Of a DNA stretch of 47,216 nt, positions 1-8,756 are shown in pieces. The stretch's first letter is position 1; each line of letters opens with the position of its first letter. Made by a program: the position numbers and the translations under genes. The notes beneath the pieces are model-generated. The model saw nothing but the letters and a program-made list of their open reading frames with translations, searched no databases and had not been told where the DNA came from. Source of the DNA: Chara braunii (taxonomy: Eukaryota; Streptophyta; Charophyceae; Charales; Characeae); contig BFEA01000622.1 of assembly GCA_003427395.1 (NCBI GenBank), positions 711,627 to 758,842 of the forward strand, in the 5' to 3' direction.

Positions 1-831
1 ATGAGTCAAGCCCCTCTTGTCAAATATGGATGTCGGCGTTCCATTTCTGGATCACGGACCGCCACACTATGGTCTCATATTGTTTGTTTTTAAAAATTTT
101 GATGAAATTCGCACCGCAATTGCCAACGAAAACGGTGAATATTTGGGCCCCCGTTAACCGTCTCTCTACCCCTGTCAAACAGAGGGTGATCGACTGTGTG
201 CTTGGGACTTTCACCAGGCCATTGGACGGAATTCCCGAACCCCGGATTACCCCGACCCCCGTAATTACCAGTACCATGTGACACAGGGATTCGCCGTCAT
301 TGAAACCGACTTCCCTCCACTCTATCTCCTTCTCCCTTATCACCATGTGACGGTAGTTCCTTGGGATTCGATCGCGCAGTGCTGGCCCCGTAGGCTGTGT
401 TCTGAGTGCCATTAGTACAACACTTACTGGGCAGCGGGATTCGTGAGACGAACGCGCTCCGAAGCTGAGCACCGAGAACACAGTCTCCGGCTAAGGCCGT
501 CCACGTCGGACTCGGAGATCTGTGAAACCCGCCGGCAACAGGTGGTTGAACAGAGAGAAACCCATTGTGTTCCATCCGTGCACCAGGTGCGAGCCTGCCC
601 GAGGCGATGGGGCCGGCGAAATTAGCCGCTGGACCCTGAGAAAGGCAAAACCCAAAACCTGACCCTACACAGAAACCACTTGCATTTCCATCCGTGAAAC
701 TTGACACCGGCGATCTCAGTTCCGACTTGGGACTCCACCCCCACTTCCCTAAAATCCTTGGCACACCCTCTGCTACGCACTTTCGGGCCCCCTCCCACTC
801 CGAAAACAGGAAGTCGAGCAGGGCGTGAGGT
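1..831 (+). repeat. Left LTR copy of element A (3' part)
   Basis: This stretch matches 10521-11341 along most of its length, roughly nine bases in ten by eye, and ends directly at a tRNA-Met primer site. Bases 63-165 are an exception: the right copy has unrelated sequence of similar length there. The end near GCGTGAGGT is ambiguous. The right copy and the relative at 43265-44046 both continue with G-C-G-T-C-A-C-A after GAGGTTG, whereas this copy runs straight into the primer site. Confidence 0.8.
26..625 (+). pseudogene. LTR-encoded uncharacterised protein, left LTR copy (broken)
   Basis: I do not recognise this family. An ATG at 26 opens MDVGVPF, then a one-base insertion shifts the frame and 63-165 is replaced by unrelated sequence. 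From 167 to 625 a single frame resumes with one in-frame TAG at 413-415, where the right copy reads CAG. Recognisable motifs in order are LCAWDF, DFPPLYLLLPYHH, VVPWDS, LCSECH, GFVRRTRSEAEHR and LRPSTSDSEIC. The same motifs occur in the right LTR and in an intact minus-strand frame at 43504-44046. CxxC plus further conserved Cys/His residues could bind zinc, but that is inference. No membrane segment is visible. Confidence 0.65.
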
Positions 832-848
832 TGGTATCGGAGCCGACA
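832..848 (+). other. Primer binding site of element A (initiator tRNA-Met type)
   Basis: TGGTATCGGAGCCGAC follows the left LTR directly. It differs at one position from the common plant initiator tRNA-Met primer site TGGTATCAGAGC and marks the LTR/internal boundary. Confidence 0.8.
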
Positions 849-998
849 CGTGTGAACACCAAGGACTGCCAAGCGCTTCGGCCCCATAATTAGACCGACC
901 CGGCGAGCCTAAGCCGAGGACGGTCTAAACAGAGAAACGCGCCAAGCCACGACCCGATAGTAACCTGGAGTAGATCGGCAGGTCGACAGGCAGCCGAC

Positions 999-1310
999 AT
1001 GAACGCTAACCAAGCACCAAACGCTAATGTGCAGCAAGGCGGGGCATCTATTCCCGCGCCGCCTGTGCGAGTTCGAGCACCCGCAGCCCCACCAGATTTG
1101 TACTTATTTGATCCTGCCGGAGCATGGTTAGCCACACTCCGTGCACAACAATACGACAATGATGTGGCCAGGATTAAAATCCGGGCACGATTGGGAAGGG
1201 ATGCGCATTTTTGGTTCAGCACCTATGCTTGGGTTGATCTCCCGACTTTCAAGAGGGATTTTTTGCACAGGTTCGACTACAGACACCTATCTGGAGCAAG
1301 TAGGAGCTAA
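999..1310 (+). pseudogene. Gag, capsid N-terminal fragment (element A)
   Basis: An ATG at 999, about 150 bases after the primer site, opens a 103-codon frame. A proline/alanine-rich leader is followed by WLATLRAQQYDND, then ARLGRDAHFW and FKRDFLHRFDYR, which have the spacing and character of the Ty3/gypsy retrotrans_gag domain that forms the particle. The frame ends at 1308-1310 well short of a full capsid. The next coding piece is in another frame, so part of the capsid is deleted or frameshifted. Confidence 0.6.
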
Positions 1311-1459
1311 GAAATCGCTGGTGGACGCAGCCCTTGGACCGCCTATGATAGTTGCACCCATGCATCCTCAAGATGACGCTGCTAAAACAAACGTTAGTGA
1401 ATCTAATGTAGGAAAGCAAAAAAGAGCAGCGCGAGCACAATACCGGGTTAGAAACGCTG

Positions 1460-1933
1460 ATGCGATTGATGCATCCCATTGCCGTTCGAGCCGCACCAGT
1501 AACCCCAGGAGTAGCGTCTGCGCAAGCCATGGGAGGCGCCGTAGCCAGTGTAGGTGTAAGGATGGACGGGTGTTATACGTGCCACCAACCAGGCCACATA
1601 GCACGGGACTGCCCCAACCGACCTACACAAGTTTGGATCGGAGCAGCCCCCATGGCAGCCGCACCAGTGGCCAACGGACCGGGGAGGGTAGGCACGATGG
1701 TGGAAGAAGTGGACGGAGGGGGGAGTGCGATACTTACCATTGAAGAAGTCGAGGAGCTCGTTCCGCTCGATCAATACATTTCGTTGGGATACCCGGGATT
1801 AGGAATGATTGGAGTCATTTGCCCCGCGCCTGAAGAACGCAAAGTAACAGAATGGAGGCCGTCTCCAGGGGAAATGGAGTCCGGTGGGTCCACGTTTGTT
1901 ACGGGAGAGATTGATGTCTTGGATATAGTCTAG
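1460..1933 (+). pseudogene. Gag, nucleocapsid with CCHC zinc knuckle (element A)
   Basis: A 157-codon frame contains CYTCHQPGHIARDC near residue 38, a canonical CX2CX4HX4C zinc knuckle of the type that packages element RNA. An acidic segment (ILTIEEVEELVPLDQY) follows. It lies between the capsid remnant and the protease, as expected for the C-terminal part of gag. It does not share a frame with the capsid piece, so gag is broken here. Confidence 0.75.
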
Positions 1934-2001
1934 CATTAGATCACCGAATTCCCCTACCAATCAGACACCTTCTGTCCATATCGGAACTGGCAAATGATCG
2001 A

Positions 2002-2690
2002 ATGCTACAACACTGCAATGCGAACCGAAAACGGTTTGCCCTGGCTAAACTACCGACCGTCAAAGGAAAGGCCCCCATTCGAGAAGACAAACCCGATGTT
2101 CCCAACACCTCGGACCCGGTACGTTTGGGGCTGATCCAAAAATATGACCACTTCCTACGTATCAAGGCTATCCCGTGGAAATTCGCAGAGTGTGATGTGG
2201 AAGTTTGGGGAGTCGTGTACAACGCAATCCTTGATTCAGGGGCGACCGTACTAGCCATCTCCCTGAAGGTGGTGGAATGAGCTAGAAAGAAGAACGATTT
2301 GATCCCACTAACGGAGTGGTAGGGAGGATGACGAATGTCGCTTTCAGACTGGGAAAAGTCCATGCATTGGGGGNGAGCTAGAAAGAAGAACGATTTGATC
2401 CCACTAACGGAGTGGTAGGGAGGATGACGAATGTCGCTTTCAGACTGGGAAAAGTCCATGCATTGGGGGATGTCGTGGTNTTAAACGTANATACATATGA
2501 CGTCCTTATCGGATTGCCGGCCCTCACTGNGCTCCAAGCTAACTTGGATTTCGANAAACGATCGATTATCCTCNAGAACACAGGCGGAAAACNGTANACC
2601 ATCCNGATGCGTCTCACTCTCCGAACGACATTGACCGCAGTTCGAAGAGCCCGCCCCGAAGTCGGGGGATCACTCCCCGTGATCACATAG
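2002..2690 (+). pseudogene. Retroviral-type aspartic protease (element A, interrupted)
   Basis: The first frame (2002-2280) ends with YNAILDSGATVLAIS, which holds the catalytic D-S-G-A motif of retropepsin-like proteases. The second (2412-2690) carries TYDVLIGLPAL, matching the conserved YDVILG-type C-terminal strand of the family. A near-perfect 95-base duplication separates them. The protease would cut the Gag-Pol polyprotein; this copy cannot make a continuous product. A linker without a recognisable domain runs from 2690 to about 3155. Confidence 0.7.
2279..2469 (+). repeat. 95-bp direct duplication inside the protease region
   Basis: Bases 2279-2373 and 2375-2469 are essentially identical and meet at a single N (2374). 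Identity between the units is far higher than expected for an old duplication in such a decayed element, so an assembly join is likely. Confidence 0.85.
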
Positions 2691-3155
2691 AAAGAACCCA
2701 CCGACGAATCAGATACGGGGGANAAGGTACCCNTGTCCTCCCCGGGCACTTCCNAAAGCGAGGAGGACACGGACCCTGTGATCCTAGACATGACGCACTG
2801 ATTAGTTNGCTACCCGATTCGNCAGAAAACAACGAAAACGTTTGTCCTCAAAGAGCGAAACCTCCNGNGAATGCGGGCCCTAATCTTGGGGGAACCGTTA
2901 GTANAGGTGTTGGATGACCGATTCTTGGGAACCCCCTCGCACCCTATACGAAGCCACCACCCCGCTACTCCCGAGATATAGCGACAAGAGATCTTTTTGT
3001 GACATTATGAGGCTACCTCGTTCCTTGCTCACCACAGGGAAGAAGATTCGGTTGTTACAACAGGGCGCCAAGAACCGAGCTCCGGAACCCCCTGAGCATC
3101 TCGCCCTTCGAAATCGGAATAAAGATTGCCGAGAAACCCATAAGCCCCCGAGACA

Positions 3156-4811
3156 TTGAGGACGGCGTTACGCCGGAAGAACACGTGGCAATTCGACAAG
3201 AAGACGCTAGAACACGTGGCAATTCGACAAGAAGACGCTCAGATGGTTGCCATGGTGTTTTCCTGGCGATCTGACAATTCGTTCATTTCGTCTTCCCCGC
3301 CACGAAACGATACAAGGGTCTGCACGAAACAAGTGACGGTTAGCATTCATGGACAGTCCTACGAACTACATGTGCCCGAAAACGTGCCCGACGAGACTCA
3401 TCACCTTATCACAGATATCCTGTCCGAATATCAAGGGGCGATTAGCATCGAGGACACGGACATTGGGCTATCCCTAGTCATCCAACACGAGATGCAAACA
3501 GGGATGCATCTGCCGATTCATTGCAAACCCTACCGATATTCCCTTATGGAACGAAGAACGGCGTTGGAACGAATTTGAGAGTTCAAGGCTAACGAATGGA
3601 TTGAGCCAACTAAGGGGCCTTGGTCTTTTCCCATGGTCCTAGTCCCAAAAAAGAACGGATCAATCCGCATCTGCATNGATTACCAAAACTTGAATGAGAT
3701 CACGATCAAGGATGTATACCCCCTATGTCCGATTGACGATTTGTTGGATACGATTGGGTGTGCTAATTATTTTAGTAAGTTTGATATTCGCCACAGATTC
3801 CATCATATTCTGGTAAGAGAAGAGGATCGACCGAAGATAGCGTTTTGTTCTGTTTGAAGGCACGTGGCAGTGGGTTCGATGTCCCATGGGAATATGCAAT
3901 GCTCCGACTATTTTCAAAGAGCTATGAACGTCACGTTTCAGAATTTCGTTAACAAGACTCGGTTGACGCAAGGGATGATCAACTTCTGCGTCATTGTGTA
4001 CATGGATGACATATTGGTGTACTTAGAATCATTTCATGGACATGCANANCACATCGAGTGGACACTCGNAGCCTTACGGGATGCCGATTTTAAGATCACC
4101 TTGNAAAAGAGCGAATTCTTCCTCTCGGAGATCTCATTCCNCGGGTACNCGGTAACCCGAGGAGGACTNAGACCAGACTCACGAAAGGTGGAAGCGGTTC
4201 NNCAAGCACCTACGCCGACAACGNTGACGCAGGTTCGAGCCTTCTTAGGACTAGCCTCGTACTNCCGGCGATTCATCAAGGGATTCGCGGCGATCGTACG
4301 ACCTCTAACGAACCTGTTGAGAAAAGACCAGCCGCTAAAATGGGANGAGGAGTGCGAACGGGCCTTTTCCACTCTGAAAGAGGTCCTGACCTCCACNCCC
4401 ATTTTAATTCNGCNGGACCCAGGAAAACAGTTCATGCTCATCACGGACTGGCAACCCGAGGCGATCTCNGCCATTTTTGCGCAGAAGGGGAAGGACGGCA
4501 GGGAACACGTCATCGAGTACTCCTCGCGAACGGTACCAGATGAACGANGAAACGATTCGGCCCCTCAAGGAGAATGTTACGCAGTCATCTGGGGAATTCA
4601 GCATTTCCATCCTTATTTGTACGGGCAGAAGTTCCTCCTCGTTACGNATCATGAGCCCCTATTTTCTCTNAAGAGACTCACCAACTACACGNGGATGATT
4701 GGACGATGGNCCATACGGCTGCGCGAGTANGACTTCGACATCATCCACCGAAAAACGGAGAAGCACGGAAACGCAGACGNGTTGACACGANTGCATCAAC
4801 AGGCAAGGTAG
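3156..4811 (+). pseudogene. Pol: reverse transcriptase and RNase H (element A)
   Basis: Three consecutive frames (3156-3578, 3633-3857, 3864-4811) make up a Ty3/gypsy RT-RNase H. Visible motifs are the MVLVPKKNGSIRIC fingers, NYFSKFDIRHRFH (normally FSKIDLRSGYH) and the catalytic core VYMDDILVY. Then come FLGLASYxRRFIKGF, ending the thumb/connection, and the RNase H start MLITDWQPEAI. Two in-frame breaks fall at 3576-3578 and 3855-3857. The usual TDAS motif is TDWQ here. RT copies the element RNA into cDNA and RNase H removes the template; this copy is not functional. Scattered single Ns affect about twenty codons. Confidence 0.9.
3180..3239 (+). repeat. 31-bp tandem duplication upstream of RT
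   Basis: The unit beginning AACACGTGGCAATTCGACAA occurs at 3180-3208 and again at 3211-3239. The period of 31 is not a multiple of three. A frame reading EEHVAIRQEDA is therefore thrown out of phase after the first unit and restored only in the second. Confidence 0.85.
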
Positions 4812-4833
4812 CCAAGGGAGAAGAGATCACCCC

Positions 4834-5193
4834 GTGAAAAGAGCCAAAGCTGGCCAAGGGACCAACGTACGGAAAGGTGACCATCCTCCTCAGAGGAACN
4901 GGGAAGTGACACGCGGCCTCATGGCGACAGGCGGAGAAGGTAATACTGAGGGCCCTCTCTCTCCCATCTCTTCGTCTTTTCTCTCCTTGCCCGACCAATT
5001 CTGCTATTTTTGCGAAGCTATCTCACAAGTCTATTCGGTTTCGATGCACCCGCGAGGGGAGGGCTACGTAGAATGGGTAGATTGCAGCAAGTGCGTCTCG
5101 AGGGCCCACGGTTCTTGTATTCAGTATAGGAACCCGCAAAAGCCGTGGCTCTGCCCCTTGTGCCGTACCGACAAAATCCCGATGGAAGTTTGA
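4834..5193 (+). pseudogene. PHD-type (C4HC3) zinc finger between RNase H and integrase (element A)
   Basis: Bases 5002-5163 encode CYFC, then after about 30 residues CSKC, H four residues later, C two residues after that, and finally CPLC preceded by W. This C-X2-C...C-X2-C-X4-H-X2-C...C-X2-C pattern, with tryptophan just before the last pair, is the PHD finger signature; in host proteins PHD fingers bind histone tails. It lies where most Ty3/gypsy elements go straight from RNase H to the integrase HHCC domain. Its frame differs from the preceding RNase H frame, so this copy is disrupted. A role in targeting integration to chromatin is inference. A RING-like or degenerate HHCC finger is less likely, because a separate HHCC follows at 5452. 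Confidence 0.7.
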
Positions 5194-5217
5194 TTCCTCG
5201 AGGCTACGTCGGAAGGA

Positions 5218-6343
5218 ATGGAGAAGACGCGACAGTTTAGACGAGCGGAGGTGTGGACAAATGTCGTTCTGATAGCCGCTGTAGTTGGGAACTCTCTTNG
5301 AGAATTCTCTAAGGAGGATCGGGGACGAGCCGATGAAAGGATTCGGGATTATAGGTGGAACGAAGGACATTTAGAAAAACAGAAGACGGATGAGAGCGGG
5401 ATCTGGATGTCCGTACCTCACCCGTTCATGAGGTATGATTGGGTACGNTCGGCCCATGAAGAGACCGCTGCGCATTATCTGTCAGGATTACGGAGTCGGC
5501 CATTGACAAAAATGAATGGTATTGGTCCAATATTAGGGATGACGTTAAATTCATTGTCAAAAACTGTCCTATCTACGCGTCCGATAAGGTGCCGATTCAA
5601 CTGCCTAGGTCGATAACACCAACAGTAGCCGAACGACCGTTCTAGAGGGTCAGCATGGACACCACAGACATCGTGGCCCCCCCCTAGTCCTAATAGCTGC
5701 GAGTATTCGATCCTACTAGTATTCGTAGACCACTTTTCCAAATGGATTGAGGCCTACCTGTGTAAAACGAGACAAACGTCGGGATGCATCAGGACACCGA
5801 GGAAATCCTGACGGACAACGGAGCAGAATTCCTAGGGGAGGTTTTGAGAAGCCTGGTCGTACATGGCGTCTCCATCTGGAACACTGATCCCCATATGTCA
5901 CAATCAAACGGACTGGTAGAAAATGCAAATCGGGTGATTAAGACGGCCCTCCGGTGGAATATCGCGGCCAGGGACACGAGGCCCTGGCCCGACATCGTGG
6001 ACCACATTTTGGCTCTCCATCGAGGAACGCCTCACAAGTCTACAGGCGTGTCCCCATTCCAATTGCGGACCAATAGCCTAGCTTGCGTAGCCTTGCCAGG
6101 CCTGAACGTTGAAACGATGCTCAGTCGACGACCCACGAGGGCACCGGCTAGAGACAAGGCCAAGTGCCACCTTGAATTGATGGAAAAGGCCCTCCCTCGG
6201 CTAGCCCGGAAAAGACAGCGAATGACCGAAATGGCCCATGGTCGGCAAGTCCGGAGCTATGAGGCCCGAAATGGGAACGCTGGACCTCGGCCCCAATATA
6301 AATTAGGGGGCATCGTGCAGGTAAGGAAATGTCTCGCCAAGGC
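5218..6343 (+). pseudogene. Pol: integrase, HHCC domain and catalytic core (element A)
   Basis: The zinc-binding region starts with AHEETAAHYLSG near 5452. After a frame change it continues as YWSNIRDDVKFIVKNCPIY, where the last zinc-binding Cys appears to be Tyr. The catalytic core follows in pieces: VFVDHFSKWIEA (first Asp) around 5720-5755, ILTDNGAEF (second Asp) from about 5805, and SNGLVENANRVIK (Glu) around 5905-5945, the D,D-35-E triad. The domain inserts cDNA into the genome. Frameshifts near 5520 and 5770 inactivate it. The frame runs into a sequencing-adapter insert at 6344. Confidence 0.85.
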
Positions 6344-6586
6344 CTGTCTCTTATACACATCTAGATGTGTATAAGAGACAGCGCCAGACCACGAGAGCGA
6401 CGGTCAAAGACAAGGCCCAACGCCATCTAGAATTGATGCAAAAAGCCCTCCCCCGGCTAGCCCGGAAAAGACAGCGAATGACCGAAATGGCCCATGGTCG
6501 GCAAGTCCGGAGCTATGAGGCCCGAAATGGGAACGCTGGACCTCGGCCCCAATATAAATTAGGGGGCATCGTGCAGGTAAGGAAAT
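6152..6586 (+). repeat. Duplicated integrase segment on both sides of the adapter
   Basis: Bases 6152-6332 and 6406-6586 are nearly identical, with a few differences in the first 60 bases (for example AAGTGCCACCTTG against CAACGCCATCTAG). The two copies meet at the mate-pair adapter. They are best read as two reads from different copies of this family, or both ends of one circularised fragment, joined by the assembler. The duplication is probably not genomic. Confidence 0.85.
6344..6381. other. Nextera mate-pair junction adapter left in the assembly (artefact)
   Basis: CTGTCTCTTATACACATCT (6344-6362) is followed directly by its reverse complement AGATGTGTATAAGAGACAG (6363-6381). This is the Tn5 mosaic-end duplex created when Nextera mate-pair libraries are circularised. 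It is a laboratory sequence, not part of the organism. It produces the well-known contaminant peptides MYKRQ and MCIRDR in translations of either strand. Confidence 0.98.
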
Positions 6587-6870
6587 GTGCTCGTCAGGGT
6601 AAGCTAGTGCCATGATTCTTCGATCAATTCCGCGTAGTAGAGCTCGGACTGAATGGAGTGAACACGGTGCGCCTTGCGCTAGAGGTCTCGGGCAGCCGAT
6701 CGGCTCATTCCATCATCTGCCACGTGTCCTATCTCCGCCCTATGTCTGCCTCCTCTCCCCAATCGCCGTCTAATTCCCGCGCCACTTCTGAGTACGAAAG
6801 CGAGGAACCGGAATCTCCTTCTTCCCCCTCCTTCCTTGATTCACCCTCTTCAACTTTGCCATCGCCATGA
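6382..6870 (+). pseudogene. Pol: integrase C-terminal domain (element A)
   Basis: After the adapter the frame resumes with LELMQKALPRLARKRQR and YKLGGIVQVRK, breaks at the TGA at 6613-6615, and continues as FFDQFRVVELG and then HVSYLRPMS. That order corresponds to the integrase C-terminal SH3-like fold, which ends in a typical H-V-S-x-L-R-P. A serine/proline-rich acidic tail runs to the stop at 6868-6870. I see no chromodomain. Confidence 0.6.
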
Positions 6871-8059
6871 GCTTTGCAACGGAACAGATTATCAGTCGAC
6901 GTATGTTGACGCCTCGGGGCTTCCTTTCCTCAGTACGGAAGGTTCGACATCCCACGCTCAACCCGGATCTACTGCGATTCGCGCAGTTCTTCAGCACGAC
7001 GAGTATCTACGAGGCGACCGAGTTCAAGTTCGTCCATCTTGGGACTACAGGGAGGGTCTTGGCCGAAGGATCAGCGTTTCTGCGACTCTCTCCTCCGGGG
7101 ATTAGCCACGTGTCGGTGCTAATCTCGTTTAGCGGGGACTTTTCGACCCTGAACGAAGGCGCCCATGACAACTGTATTCTGCGATTGCGGGGTTGGGCAG
7201 ACGAGTTGGCAACTTCATGGAGGAACAGGCTGGCGCGACCCGGGGAGCAAGCTGTGAGCACGGACAACATTCACACCCACCTGATCCAGCGGCGCCCTTC
7301 GGACCCGTAGGTGATTCTTCCGGAGCTGGTCCCCTTCGAGTGAAACCAATGAACCAGCACCGGCTATCCACGTTCACGCTGNCGNCCGACTTTCCGACTC
7401 TNTNGCAGTCCCCCACTNGTACACATCTGGTGTTCAAGATCAAACCGCTCCCAGTGCCTGACTTGGAGGAGGATCGGTGGGCTGCATGGTNGGGAACCTT
7501 CACAACGCTCAGTTTCTGCCTGCTCAACGTCAAGTTCACGTGGTNCGAGCCGCATGACCTGGACGATCTCGANAGAGACCGGGACGTCGAGTGGCTGATC
7601 ATTAAGGCGTGGAGATTGGATGTGGAAGGGGAACTGTTGGGGATCATATTTGGGGAGGTGGGCGTCGATCANTTTGTGCCGGTCACAGAGGAATTACTGG
7701 TGCCTCTCGTGCAGCTCCTCGACGATTTGCCCCTCGACATTCTCTATCAGGACGACAAGAGGCCAGAGCCAGGGGTGCTGGAGCGAACACTAAGGCNGCA
7801 ATTGTTGTGGCCATACCTCGCTCGGTACAACGANGAAAATCGGTACTACGACGAAAATCGGNACTACCCATCGGCAGGACAGTACCTGGACCCGGATGAG
7901 TTCATCCATCCATTCTTCTGGGAAGTGACGACGACGCAAAGCNATAGAGAGGAGAGTTCAGAGTCGGGATCTAGAGACGCTCAGAGGAGGAACAGGAGGA
8001 GCAGAACGAAGAAGCAGAAAGGAGGGCAAAAGAACGAGCCAAGGGAAAGCGGCCTATAA
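6867..8059 (+). pseudogene. Additional frame downstream of pol (element A), function unknown
   Basis: An ATG at 6867, overlapping the stop of the integrase tail, opens a 147-codon frame. A second frame (to 8059) overlaps it from about 7193 and continues protein-like, so a single frameshift in 7193-7310 would join them into roughly 390 codons. Features seen are TPRGFLSSVRKVRHPTL near the start and FKIKPLPVPDLEEDRW in the middle. A long acidic/hydrophobic stretch with DLDDL and VEWLIIKAWRLD follows, and a Lys/Arg-rich tail (RRNRRSRTKKQK) resembles a nuclear localisation signal. There is no signal peptide or membrane span, so it does not look like an envelope gene despite its position. I do not recognise a domain. 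Confidence 0.55.
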
Positions 8060-8201
8060 NGGAGGCACCAGCAGGCGNCCCTTNGTGGAACCCAGAGTTG
8101 CCNGAGGAGGAATAAGGACGCAATGGCGAGCCAACAGGAGCAGGGTCTAGCAGGAGAAGAGCCTGCANCCCCTCACCCACTCCCGCCGCNCGCTCATCCA
8201 T

Positions 8202-8756
8202 ATGCATANGTACAAATGCGGGCGATCAGGCTGCGTCCCCGGTCATTCTCTCGCCGTCCCCTTGACTACCTCTCCTTTCGCCAGATCCCGGAGCNCCCNC
8301 CCTTCCCTGACACCTGGCACCCATTCCTCCCTTCTCTCTTTCATCATTTCTACGCCACTTGTCTCGTGTGTNANGTCTTCCCCCACTCGACTACCCAATC
8401 TCTTGTTTCCTTCTTTCGCCTCCATATCCTCCCTTTTNAGTTTGGAATGGCGAGACTTCAATAACATTGAAGTCTATTGCTTGATCACGGGGACAATCCC
8501 CGCCTGCGCGCAATANGAACAGTTCCGCGCNGACCTCCTCTGCACCCTGTGTACCCTTTACCATGACTATCTCGCTTCCCTCCTGTATCACAATCNACGC
8601 TTCCCACGTGTCCATCAGATGGTACGGCATGCCGCTATCCCTACCGAAGTGTGGCCCGTGGCTCTCTTCATCCCGNTGCTTCCTCAATCGCACACACCAC
8701 CCCCGCCCGNTGTATTGACACTACCCACGCCACCGAAGGGCGGTAATCATCGTTGA
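8202..8756 (+). pseudogene. Possible further coding remnant (element A, weak)
   Basis: A frame of 184 codons has a low-complexity Ser/Pro/Leu first half and a more protein-like second half, EWRDFNNIEVYCLITGTIP followed by LYHDYLASLLYHN and FPRVHQMVRHAAI. No family is recognised. Overlapping frames exist on both strands, so this may be chance. The stretch 8757-10520 after it holds no convincing gene, only a TATA-like TATAAAG at 9620 and purine-rich tracts near 9895-9919. Confidence 0.25.

Noticed and set aside
297-887. Long minus-strand frame through the left LTR
   Set aside because: It is antisense to the conserved LTR protein, shows no shared residues with the copy at 43504, and is explained as a shadow frame.
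6867-8059. Envelope-like gene in element A
   Set aside because: No signal peptide, membrane span or glycoprotein features; kept only as an uncharacterised frame.
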